Shown here: positions 1 to 7,294 of the stretch, one piece after another
Layout of the letters: each line of letters opens with the position of its first letter
How positions within the stretch are numbered: the stretch's first letter is position 1
Origin: SVEL01 sp964573715
GTDB taxonomy: Bacteria; Bacillota; Clostridia; Lachnospirales; Lachnospiraceae
Length of the DNA: 9,188 nt
NCBI GenBank assembly: GCA_964573715.1
Contig: CAZNKR010000059.1
Location: 1-9,188, forward strand
Reading direction: 5' to 3'
Notes under the pieces: generated by a model
The model's database searches: none
What the model was told of the DNA's origin: nothing
What the model saw: only the letters and a program-made list of their open reading frames with translations
Program-made: the position numbers and the translations under genes

Positions 1-34
1 GCCAAGAAAGCCCGTAAAATAGGCATTTCTTGGC
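1..34. terminator. Strong hairpin at the window edge, possible terminator of the helicase gene
   Basis: GCCAAGAAAGCC (1-12) pairs with GGCaTTTCTTGGC (22-34), giving a 12-base-pair stem with one bulged A and a 9-base loop. It lies 190 bases beyond the helicase stop. For minus-strand transcripts the U-tract expected after the stem would fall outside the window, so its presence cannot be judged. For plus-strand transcripts the following bases are only moderately T-rich. It could equally belong to the neighbouring unit to the left or to a mobile-element end. Confidence 0.4.
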
Positions 35-223
35 TCTAATATATTATTCAAACTCCCTGCTCGTTAACTTTAATGCGAATATTCCATATATAAATAATGC
101 CATTTTACTGGGGATATTTATATGTATTTCGCGAGGTATTTTGAGTATAATAAGGTTCAGGTATCATATGGGTATCAATTTTTTATGCTTATTACATATT
201 TTCAAACAGGACAACTCTTATAC

Positions 224-2956
224 TTAATTCACCCTTAATATATCAGGGTATTTTAGTTTAAGCAACGCTACATCCTTGTTGCAATTACTTTTTTGCTCCA
301 TCTCCTTCAATATCTTGCTCTCTGTTTCAGGAGACCAGTATATTTTCAATCTATCCTTAGCACGTGTTATCGCGGTATAAAAAATATTATGAGTTATTCT
401 CTCTTCAACTTCATTTGTTATAATGATTTTTACAGATGAGAATTCTAGACCTTGTGCTTTATGAATAGATATAGCATATGCAACCTGAAACGGCATTACA
501 ACATCAAATGAATCATCATCTTCATCAGTACTTTTATACTTATTAACATAAAATCGAATAATTGAATTACCTTTTTGTGAAACTCCCATCAATTCAAAAT
601 CATATTCATCTGCATCTAATTCGTTTATTGTAATATCCAGTTCTATCTCAAACCAGATTCTCTTTTCCTCTAGTTCAATGTTTGCTATTCTTCCCTTCAT
701 ATTGTTGTGTATTAGTGGTGAGAATCTATCTGATTCATTAAACAAAATAGGATCATTAACTTTATAAATATTTATTCCCCAATCAAATCTAGGATTTGGA
801 TTGTTATTTTGCAAAAACCTATTTACATTATTAATTCCATAAAGTCCATCATAATTTAAACACAAGATAATTTGTTCCTCATCAGTAAAATCAAAAATTG
901 AGTCGTCTAGATTCTCCGAATAATTATTTTTAACCAATGGTTCCAGAATAGCAATATCCAATTTTCTAACACGATCCCAAACTAAAAGTAAATTCTTATT
1001 ATCACTTCTGTATGGTTTAGTCAACTCAAAAATAGAATCATCATGTAAAAATGATCTTGCAATCTTAAACCAATTTCCAAAAGAAATTGATTCAATCTGA
1101 TATATATCTCCAACTAAAACAATTAATTTAAAAGAGGCTTTATTTAGAATATCATGCATATCAGCATTGCTTACAGTACTGCATTCATCAATAAAAAGAA
1201 TATCACAATCTGTTTTATTATTCTTTTTTGACAAAAACGATGCAATCGTTTTATACTCACTATTTCCTACCTTTATCTTTCTTCGCAAATTATTAACTGC
1301 TGGATAAGTATTTGCCAAATACATCTTATCTCTATCTGCAAAGAAATTGGATATGTGATTTATCAGTGTTGATTTTCCAGTCCCTGCCGAACCATAAATC
1401 ATTACAACATGGGTTGTTGAAAACATATTTCTTAATGCATTCTTCTTTTCATCAGAATCTATATAATATGATGTTCTCTGAAGCCATGAATCCACAGAGT
1501 TTGAATACTGTGAAATACCATTTTGAGATAATTTATATAGGCTATTAATAATATAATTGCAATCATTTGCATATTCATTTATAAACACATGATTATTGAA
1601 TACATTCAATTCACCCGCTGGCCTATGTTTGTAATATAATGACTGATTATATTTAGCTATTAATTTATCTATTTCACTAAACCCCTTAATATCCTCAATA
1701 GGCGTAAAAATAATTCCATTATTTTCAGTATTATTACGCACCAACCTCGCAAGCAATTCATGTTCCCTACCATCAGTAGGAATACAATCAAACAAATCAT
1801 AAATTCTTGGGTTATGAACACGTAATGAAAAATTATAAGGAATATTATCAAAAGGAATACACCCATAGGAAAGATTCAAGTCTGATAATTTTTCACATGG
1901 TTTATTCCAAAATTGAGACTTTATAACTAAGTTATTCATTTTTAACAACAAATAACGAAGAACATTTTTCCCACCAGCATTTCTTTTAATAATATTTCTA
2001 CATAAATCAAGAATATTAAAAATTTGTACTGAACGAGCATTTTCAATAATCTTATCTTTTACTTTTTCATAATATTGATCTGAACCTGTAACTAAATCCG
2101 TTAGAGTCATTCCACTTTTTGTAATATATGACATTAAATTTCTATATTCTATAGAATTTGTACTTATTGAATAATACAAATGGACTATATTAGACAAATT
2201 TTCGAATTCACAAGGACGAATGGACGTTATCCAATTGTCAATTATTAGTACATTCATCCTTTTCCCAAGAATTTTGATTTCATCACTATGTATATCAAGT
2301 TTTACAGCATAATTCCCCATAATGTCCAATTTAGTAAATGCAATCACTCTATCGAATTTACTTGTTTTGTTGCTTGCAGCCGTAAAAGTAATTTCGTAAT
2401 ATATACATTGATTTACAAAGAATGGTTTGATTTTTTGAATATAATATCTTTCACTATAAGCATTTTTGCGAGCTTCCTCACTTGGACATTCGATAATATT
2501 AGCAATTTTTTCATGATATTCATGTAACTGCGGATCAGTATTCAATGGAAAATCCTCAATATTATTTAAAACATCAAGTTGAAAAGTATCTTTTAAAAAT
2601 ATTTTCATTTTCAAAAGATACTCATAATACTTAAGCATCAATCTTTCTGAACCACCTTCATCAAGTGTATAGTGCGATACTGATTTTTGTAACAATTCAT
2701 GAAAAGTATATAGAAATTTCAAATCGCCTCTAGATTTTAAATATTTTAAAGCAGACACATTTACATCATAGTTATTAGGGTCTATATCAATATTTTGACC
2801 ATCTGCGCAGACTTTTCCCGCAGTATATTCAACTAAATTGCGTAATTGTGCCAAAATATTTTGACTCAGCAAACCTCTTTCAGATGCATCAAAATGAGAA
2901 ATATTTTTACTAATAACATTACTGGTATCTTGAATCGCTTTGTCTATCTTTTTCAT
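224..2956 (-). CDS. Large protein with C-terminal SF1 (RecD/UvrD-like) DNA helicase domain
   Basis: This is a 910-residue protein. Residues about 500-875 carry SF1 helicase motifs: Walker A GSAGTGKST (522-530), motif II LFIDECSTVS (587-596), and motif III VGDIYQIES (615-623). They continue with an arginine-containing LTKPYRSDN (645-653), motif V SIHKAQGLEFSSV (830-842) and motif VI NIFYTAITRAKDRLKIY (857-873). This resembles the RecD/PIF1 type with a UvrD_C_2-like end, so ATP-driven translocation or unwinding of DNA is expected. The first ~500 residues show no catalytic motif I recognise. They are helix-rich at 1-165, with a strand-rich part near 175-260, and could bind DNA or a partner. The ATG at 2956 has GGAGG 4 bases upstream. 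The gap of 127 bases before it holds a candidate promoter, so it may be a separate unit, although read-through from the ABC-3C genes is possible. Its place in a defence island suggests an anti-phage role; this is inference. Confidence 0.87.
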   Translation of the reverse strand: MKKIDKAIQDTSNVISKNISHFDASERGLLSQNILAQLRNLVEYTAGKVCADGQNIDIDPNNYDVNVSALKYLKSRGDLKFLYTFHELLQKSVSHYTLDEGGSERLMLKYYEYLLKMKIFLKDTFQLDVLNNIEDFPLNTDPQLHEYHEKIANIIECPSEEARKNAYSERYYIQKIKPFFVNQCIYYEITFTAASNKTSKFDRVIAFTKLDIMGNYAVKLDIHSDEIKILGKRMNVLIIDNWITSIRPCEFENLSNIVHLYYSISTNSIEYRNLMSYITKSGMTLTDLVTGSDQYYEKVKDKIIENARSVQIFNILDLCRNIIKRNAGGKNVLRYLLLKMNNLVIKSQFWNKPCEKLSDLNLSYGCIPFDNIPYNFSLRVHNPRIYDLFDCIPTDGREHELLARLVRNNTENNGIIFTPIEDIKGFSEIDKLIAKYNQSLYYKHRPAGELNVFNNHVFINEYANDCNYIINSLYKLSQNGISQYSNSVDSWLQRTSYYIDSDEKKNALRNMFSTTHVVMIYGSAGTGKSTLINHISNFFADRDKMYLANTYPAVNNLRRKIKVGNSEYKTIASFLSKKNNKTDCDILFIDECSTVSNADMHDILNKASFKLIVLVGDIYQIESISFGNWFKIARSFLHDDSIFELTKPYRSDNKNLLLVWDRVRKLDIAILEPLVKNNYSENLDDSIFDFTDEEQIILCLNYDGLYGINNVNRFLQNNNPNPRFDWGINIYKVNDPILFNESDRFSPLIHNNMKGRIANIELEEKRIWFEIELDITINELDADEYDFELMGVSQKGNSIIRFYVNKYKSTDEDDDSFDVVMPFQVAYAISIHKAQGLEFSSVKIIITNEVEERITHNIFYTAITRAKDRLKIYWSPETESKILKEMEQKSNCNKDVALLKLKYPDILRVN

Positions 2957-3018
2957 TTATCCTCCATTTCTAAGGTCATTTATGTACTAAATTAAATAAT
3001 ACGCATATGTGATACCTC

Positions 3019-3046
3019 ATTCTACTCAATAATGCCTCTGAATCAA
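3019..3046 (-). promoter_or_regulatory. Candidate sigma-70-type promoter for the helicase gene
   Basis: On the minus strand TTGATT (3046-3041) and TAGAAT (3024-3019) are separated by 16 bases, a near-consensus -35/-10 pair. It would give a leader of roughly 55 bases before the ATG at 2956. It lies in the only sizeable gap between genes of the main operon. In AT-rich DNA such matches also arise by chance, so this is a prediction. Confidence 0.5.
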
Positions 3047-3055
3047 TCTACCTTT

Positions 3056-3067
3056 ATTATGCATAAT
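3056..3067. repeat. Perfect 12-base palindrome (possible operator)
   Basis: ATTATGCATAAT is its own reverse complement and lies about 10 bases upstream of the candidate -35 box. Size and place would suit a dimeric regulator, but no regulator gene is visible in the window. A chance palindrome in AT-rich DNA is possible. Confidence 0.35.
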
Positions 3068-3083
3068 TGCTCATTCACAATAT

Positions 3084-4970
3084 TTATTTAGAAGCATCGT
3101 CTATTAATCCAATTCTATCTTTAGGATCAAATTTCATAACTACATCATTCTCTGGAACAAAATCTGGGTATCCATTATTTACAACAATTAATTGCATCTT
3201 TTCTCCTTCATTTTTTTCAAATTCAATGAATGATTTTATTATTGCATTAAAAATTTCCTCATCTCTAAACTCTTCTTGTGTTGCATCTGCACCAAGATTT
3301 TTTCTAGGACTATCAATCATGAGCAAATTTAAGTGATAAAATTTATCTGTATCTAATGTCATCTTCATTATTGATAAATAGTACGCCATAATTATTAATG
3401 TAACTCCACCCAGGCTACCTAAATCATTATATTTTCTATTTCTAACATATGGCAAATAAGTTTTCTTATCTATATAACCGAAATCCAGTTTAGGAAAATG
3501 AAAGGCCTTTAAATAATCATTAAATACCGTTGATAAATCTGTAAGCAGCTTACTTTTATCATTTTGTTCAGCCTTAAGCTTATTAATATTTTTCCGAATT
3601 GCTGTTAAATCCTCTTCTTTACTTCTCATCAGCTTACGTAAGCGTTCAAATTCTTCTAACATCTGTAAAGTGGTATCTATCTCTTGCATTTGCCTATTGC
3701 ACTTTCCGATTTCAAAATTAAGATATTCTATCTGCTCAATATATGGATTAACATATCCTTCTTGCAAATGTGTAAGTTCATTTGTGTCTTCTGCTAATTT
3801 TTTTCTTCTATCCACAATATTCTTTTCTATGTAATCACTTTTTTCTTGCTCAATACTAATATGCTTTTTAAGTTCTGTATGTCGTCTTTTCAATTGTGTA
3901 ATTTTCTTTTTTATTTGTAGCAAATCGCTCACATCATAAGACATTTCGCTATCACATACTTTACAATGTGTGTCATCATGCTCACAAAGCGGCTTAAGAC
4001 AATTAGGGCACACCAAAAATTGATATCTGTTAATTTCAGGAACTCCTACCAAAAGCATATTACACTTCTCTATATCATTTTTGTATTGATTCAAGAGCAG
4101 TCCTAATTTAACAATGTATTCATCCTGATCAATCTTTTTCTCATTTAATATGTTTAATTCATTTCTGCTTTGAATTATTTTTTTTCGTAATTCTCGAGTA
4201 GAATCATTATCATTCAAACTATCTGTTTTTATAGCTGTCAAATTTTCTTTCAATTCCACTAATTTTGCTTCAAGTTCACCTCGTTTTGAACGATAAGTTG
4301 AAATATTTCCAATATCAGTTGCATCAATAAACTGGCTCACTCCATCAAGTTGAAGTTTAAAAGAATCCTTTTCAGCAGATTTTTCCTTAAGTGAGTCCTT
4401 TAACGATGCTACCATTTCATCGTAAACATTAAAAATGATTTCAAATGTACTTTTGCGTTTATTATTTTTATACCATATCGATTCATCCATTAAGTCTTCT
4501 GAATCTATATCCGTCTGTTTTAAATAAGAGTATTTAAATAAGTCTCTAAAACTCAGACTTTGATTGGAAACCTTTATATCTACTAGCCCCAGTTTATCAA
4601 GTAAAAATGCAGAAAGCGATTGTTCATTATTTGGAGAATCTATTTCATAGGTATTAAAATATTTGTAAGTAGACTCTTTTTCATCCCAAATATCAATTTT
4701 TACAGGTAATGAAAACTCAAATAATTTTCTTCTTATCTTGTACTTTTTTTCTTCAATTTGTAATTCTAATTCTACATCTGTGCATGCTTCACCAATTTCA
4801 ATATACGATTTGTGCCTTTCAGCACCAAGCACATAATTTATCATTTCTAAAATTGATGTTTTGCCTGTAGAAGTAGGTCCTGATATATAATTCAATCCAT
4901 GCTTAAATGTTATTTCATAGTTTTTTCTTTTTCCAATAAGTCGCAATTTTTCTATAAATAATCTACTCAA
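3084..4970 (-). CDS. Rad50/SMC-like ATPase of the ABC-3C (Lamassu-like) system
   Basis: I start this protein at TTG 4970 (628 residues). GGAGG lies 7 bases upstream, and the start overlaps the preceding stop as TTGA; the longer reading from ATG 4985 would add five residues and has no upstream site. The N-terminus (LRLIGKRKNYEITF) leads to a Walker A, GPTSTGKTS (31-39). A long charged helical region follows, likely coiled coil (about 185-315 and 345-485). Between the arms is a CPNC...CKVC pair (321-324 and 336-339), resembling a zinc hook or ribbon. After the second arm come a signature-like DLGSLGGVT (about 516-524) and the Walker B HLNLLMIDSPRKNLG (about 546-560). This is the usual Rad50/SMC split-ATPase layout. 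Two positions are unusual: Ser follows the Walker B Asp where Glu is normal, and the switch-region strand reads LIVVNNGYP without the usual His. Inferred role: ATP-dependent DNA sensor and scaffold of the nuclease effector. Confidence 0.88.
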   Translation of the reverse strand: MSRLFIEKLRLIGKRKNYEITFKHGLNYISGPTSTGKTSILEMINYVLGAERHKSYIEIGEACTDVELELQIEEKKYKIRRKLFEFSLPVKIDIWDEKESTYKYFNTYEIDSPNNEQSLSAFLLDKLGLVDIKVSNQSLSFRDLFKYSYLKQTDIDSEDLMDESIWYKNNKRKSTFEIIFNVYDEMVASLKDSLKEKSAEKDSFKLQLDGVSQFIDATDIGNISTYRSKRGELEAKLVELKENLTAIKTDSLNDNDSTRELRKKIIQSRNELNILNEKKIDQDEYIVKLGLLLNQYKNDIEKCNMLLVGVPEINRYQFLVCPNCLKPLCEHDDTHCKVCDSEMSYDVSDLLQIKKKITQLKRRHTELKKHISIEQEKSDYIEKNIVDRRKKLAEDTNELTHLQEGYVNPYIEQIEYLNFEIGKCNRQMQEIDTTLQMLEEFERLRKLMRSKEEDLTAIRKNINKLKAEQNDKSKLLTDLSTVFNDYLKAFHFPKLDFGYIDKKTYLPYVRNRKYNDLGSLGGVTLIIMAYYLSIMKMTLDTDKFYHLNLLMIDSPRKNLGADATQEEFRDEEIFNAIIKSFIEFEKNEGEKMQLIVVNNGYPDFVPENDVVMKFDPKDRIGLIDDASK

Positions 4971-5431
4971 AATGCACCCTCCCATTTTTGTTTTGATTTT
5001 TCAATAATATCCTCTTCTATCTTCTTATCAGACATTTTAATGACAGAATTTAGAATATACTCCCCCGTAACTTTCAATGTATCCATATATGCACAAGACA
5101 TTTTGCTTAAAACCTCAATTCCATCTTGCTCTATATAATATTTTTCTTCATTATCTCGCACTAATTTTTTTGAAACTAATACCGCCATAACTGCTTCATA
5201 TAAGGAATAATCTGGCTTCCAAAAGTAAAACGCGTATTTATCATCAAAGTTCTGCCTATTCATATCCTCTTCTGTCATAAATGGAAATCTCATATAATAA
5301 TCAAACATTACTATCTTCTTGATATTTAACAGATATTTTTCTTTATCCTTAAAAACTTCTATGATTTTCAAAACACGTATTAGTGTCAAATAAAAATCTG
5401 CATATTCAACATTTTCCATTATCTCTGTCAT
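4967..5431 (-). CDS. ABC-3C middle component (Lamassu LmuC/DdmB-like small protein)
   Basis: This 154-residue protein has no enzyme motifs. It contains a segment KIVMFDYYMRFPF (about 40-52) and then a winged-helix-like stretch from YSLYEAVMAVLVSKKLV to EEKYYIEQDGIEVLSKM (about 76-111). A helical tail ends in a charged stretch. Small proteins with an 'LDYYLRFP'-type helix followed by a winged helix are usual for the middle component of ABC-3C systems, which bridges effector and SMC-like ATPase. The ATG at 5431 overlaps the effector stop as ATGA, with AGGAG 7 bases upstream. The 3' end overlaps the ATPase start. Assignment rests mainly on this position between a nuclease effector and a Rad50-like ATPase; the sequence pattern agrees but is weak on its own. 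No signal peptide or membrane segment is apparent, so it should be cytoplasmic. Confidence 0.75.
   Translation of the reverse strand: MTEIMENVEYADFYLTLIRVLKIIEVFKDKEKYLLNIKKIVMFDYYMRFPFMTEEDMNRQNFDDKYAFYFWKPDYSLYEAVMAVLVSKKLVRDNEEKYYIEQDGIEVLSKMSCAYMDTLKVTGEYILNSVIKMSDKKIEEDIIEKSKQKWEGAF
4978..4982 (-). promoter_or_regulatory. Ribosome binding site deciding the TTG start of the ATPase
   Basis: GGAGG on the minus strand lies 7 bases before the TTG at 4970. It lies immediately after the in-frame ATG at 4985, which it therefore cannot serve. It is embedded in the last codons of the middle-component gene. Confidence 0.75.
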
Positions 5432-6381
5432 GACTTCTCTCCTATATACGCTTCAAATACTTCCAAATAGTTTTCGATCCATCCTAGCCTTTTTTCATCT
5501 GCTAGCTGATGTAACATTCCCTTTTTTGCCAACATGCTTATTTCATCAATTGATGCTAACGATGTTGTGTCTAAATCTTCTATCCTTAAATATGTATTAT
5601 TTATGAGTTCATACCCGTCATATGCATTTTTATGTAGCTTATATTGTGTTTTCCAAATGCTTAAAAGTTTAAGTGCTAGTTGATTATATGCTTTAATTTC
5701 CTCGCTCTGTCCTTTGCTCAAAATTCGCTGTTTAGAAATTTCTGCATTAAAGAAATCATTTTTATATTCATCATTATCAAAGATATTAGCTGATTCAAGC
5801 ATTTTTACAAAATTACAATCATCATAGGATAAGTCCGAAAAATCATTTATATCATATATTATTTCATTGTAAATCCTCATATTCTCTGATAACAAATAAT
5901 CATATATCTCTTTTAAAGATAATCTAATATCTTCATCAAAGATCGTATTATACATATCAAATTCTTTTATCTTCATTAGTAATCTACTACCATCATAAAC
6001 ATCAATCTTCAAGTTATCCTTTTGTTGCATACTCGTTTTCCAGTCTGACCACCACTTATGATTATCCACAGTAAAAAGGCACGGAACACACAAGTACCAT
6101 TCTTTAACTGTATATTTTTCTGTCACAGTTTTATATGAATCTTTTATTTGTGTTTTTTGAGAGTTTCCAATACCATCAATAAAATATTTGCATTGATATA
6201 CAGAAATTTCTCCTGTAAGATCACCCACTAGCACATCTATTCCATCATCACCAGGTGATGCTTGTACAGCATATGCATTTTCAAAAGTCTTCTGAAAAAG
6301 TTCTATGCATATTTTTTCAAATATATCCCTCGCACCAGCTTCGCCAAATTTATCTCTTAGGTACTTAAAATCTCTTTCCAC
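5428..6381 (-). CDS. ABC-3C (Lamassu-like) effector with N-terminal PD-(D/E)xK nuclease domain
   Basis: This 317-residue protein starts with GTG behind a strong Shine-Dalgarno. Residues 1-150 look like a restriction-endonuclease fold. An acidic helix (ARDIFEKICIELF, E22) is followed by SPGDDGIDVLVG (about 42-53, D49 or a neighbouring Asp catalytic) and VYQCKYF (about 61-67, QCK). This gives the E...D...QxK pattern. Strands WYLCVP and KIDVYDGSRLL follow. Residues about 155-317 are mostly helical with no motif I can name; in ABC-3C systems such a C-terminal domain links the effector to its partners. The gene is followed by a middle component and a Rad50-like ATPase, the same order as DdmA-DdmB-DdmC of Vibrio cholerae and other Lamassu-type loci. 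Inferred role: DNA degradation in infected cells or of invading plasmids when the ATPase complex is triggered. An alternative is a third restriction-type nuclease of the R-M unit, but the downstream partners make the ABC-3C reading stronger. Confidence 0.82.
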   Translation of the reverse strand: MERDFKYLRDKFGEAGARDIFEKICIELFQKTFENAYAVQASPGDDGIDVLVGDLTGEISVYQCKYFIDGIGNSQKTQIKDSYKTVTEKYTVKEWYLCVPCLFTVDNHKWWSDWKTSMQQKDNLKIDVYDGSRLLMKIKEFDMYNTIFDEDIRLSLKEIYDYLLSENMRIYNEIIYDINDFSDLSYDDCNFVKMLESANIFDNDEYKNDFFNAEISKQRILSKGQSEEIKAYNQLALKLLSIWKTQYKLHKNAYDGYELINNTYLRIEDLDTTSLASIDEISMLAKKGMLHQLADEKRLGWIENYLEVFEAYIGEKS

Positions 6382-6386
6382 TCTTT

Positions 6387-6394
6387 ATCACCTC
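6387..6394 (-). promoter_or_regulatory. Strong ribosome binding site for the GTG-started effector
   Basis: GAGGTGAT on the minus strand is an eight-base match to the complement of the 16S rRNA tail and lies 5 bases before the GTG at 6381. It fixes the non-ATG start. It also sits inside the 21-base gap after the DpnII stop, leaving little room for a separate promoter. Confidence 0.75.
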
Positions 6395-6402
6395 ACACAA
6401 AC

Positions 6403-7278
6403 CTATTTAAAAATTTTTGTCATCACATCGCATTCCATATCATCAATGCTATAAATATTCTCCATAACATCGAACGTTTCTCTCAAATTTCCTCTTGCAC
6501 TCTTCCAGCCTATTCCATCCGTAAACCACACAAAAGTGAATCCATCTATTGTATCTGCCTCTTGCGACAGCATCTTGTAACTACGTGCTGTTTCATTCAG
6601 TTTAGAACCACCACCTGTGTAGAAATTCGTTTCTATGGCATATACTTGGTTATCAGTTTTAATTACAAAATCAAATCTTTTTGCTGATTTTCCTTGATTT
6701 GATAATGCTGACAGATCCAGGTTCCATTGCTTTTCAATATCTACAAGATACATTTCTTTGAAATAATTCACATCCCGAACGAATCCAGCTTCTTGTATGT
6801 ACTTCTCAACCAAATCCTCCATAAGATGTCCGCCACGATTTTTACGTCCATTCGAATCCAATCCTGTTTCAACACCTGTAACATAATCTACAAGGTTATT
6901 TATTATATGGTTTTCAAGCAAATCAAATAGCCCTGTCTTTTCCATAAAATATGAATTCATCTCATAGTATTTATGGCTATTAGATGGATACATATCATAA
7001 TTAAACTTATAAAGCACACCACCATTTTCATCCTGACAGTAGATTTCATTTTCTCGCTTAGCAAGCAATATTGGAATAACCTTCAAAGTCTCTGGATATC
7101 GCTTCAGTAGTGATTCAAAATCACTTTTTATATTTTTACTTCCAATAAGTGAATTGAGAATATTAAGTTCCACCTTAATTGAATCCACATTGTTATGTAC
7201 TTTTTGAAAATCAACATAATATTCATAGCTTGAAATACTTGCCCTAAACTTACTTAGCCATTCATCAAAATTTCTCAT
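6403..7278 (-). CDS. dpnB: DpnII-family type II restriction endonuclease (GATC)
   Basis: This 291-residue protein matches the length and layout of the DpnII/MboI-type endonucleases, which cleave unmethylated GATC. Recognisable blocks are DYVTGVETGLDSNGRKNRGG (about 131-150), RFDFVIKT (about 201-208), and YAIETNFYTGGGSKLNETAR (about 213-232). Near the C-terminus lies FVWFTDGIGWKSARGNLRET (about 249-268), which is strongly typical of this family. The acidic residues D203 and E216 are the likely metal ligands of a divergent PD-(D/E)xK site (inferred from position). It follows the Mrr-type gene with only 7 bases between stop and start and precedes the ABC-3C effector by 21 bases. Reading frame and conserved motifs are intact, so an active enzyme is expected. 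Cleavage at GATC is inferred from family and methylase neighbours. Confidence 0.92.
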   Translation of the reverse strand: MRNFDEWLSKFRASISSYEYYVDFQKVHNNVDSIKVELNILNSLIGSKNIKSDFESLLKRYPETLKVIPILLAKRENEIYCQDENGGVLYKFNYDMYPSNSHKYYEMNSYFMEKTGLFDLLENHIINNLVDYVTGVETGLDSNGRKNRGGHLMEDLVEKYIQEAGFVRDVNYFKEMYLVDIEKQWNLDLSALSNQGKSAKRFDFVIKTDNQVYAIETNFYTGGGSKLNETARSYKMLSQEADTIDGFTFVWFTDGIGWKSARGNLRETFDVMENIYSIDDMECDVMTKIFK

Positions 7279-7294
7279 GTACTCCTTACTCCTT
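7279..7294 (-). promoter_or_regulatory. Tandem Shine-Dalgarno before the DpnII gene, enclosing the upstream stop
   Basis: On the minus strand two AAGGAG copies occur 7 bases apart. The upstream copy leaves 10 bases to the ATG at 7278 and the downstream one leaves 3. The TAA stop of the Mrr-type gene lies between them. A terminating ribosome would stand on the binding site of the next gene, so tight coupling of the two endonuclease genes is likely. Confidence 0.6.

Noticed and set aside
146..151. TATAAT on the plus strand in the left tail
   Set aside because: No reasonable -35 element lies 16-18 bases upstream and no gene follows in that direction.
156..177. Near-repeat GGTATCA...GGTATCA in the left tail, with another GGTATCA upstream of the helicase near 3006-3013
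   Set aside because: Seven-base matches in AT-rich DNA are expected by chance; spacing and orientation are not consistent.
30..227. Plus-strand open frame of 65 codons in the left tail
   Set aside because: It begins with TTG inside the hairpin, has no Shine-Dalgarno, and its translation is hydrophobic AT-driven sequence without any recognisable pattern.
1312..2527. Several short open frames on both strands inside the helicase gene (1312-1548 plus, 1669-1866 minus, 2288-2527 plus)
   Set aside because: All are contained in a 910-codon frame with helicase motifs and none has independent support.
3067..3336. Plus-strand open frame opposite the ATPase C-terminus
   Set aside because: It lies almost wholly antisense to the Walker B end of the ATPase and has no motif of its own.
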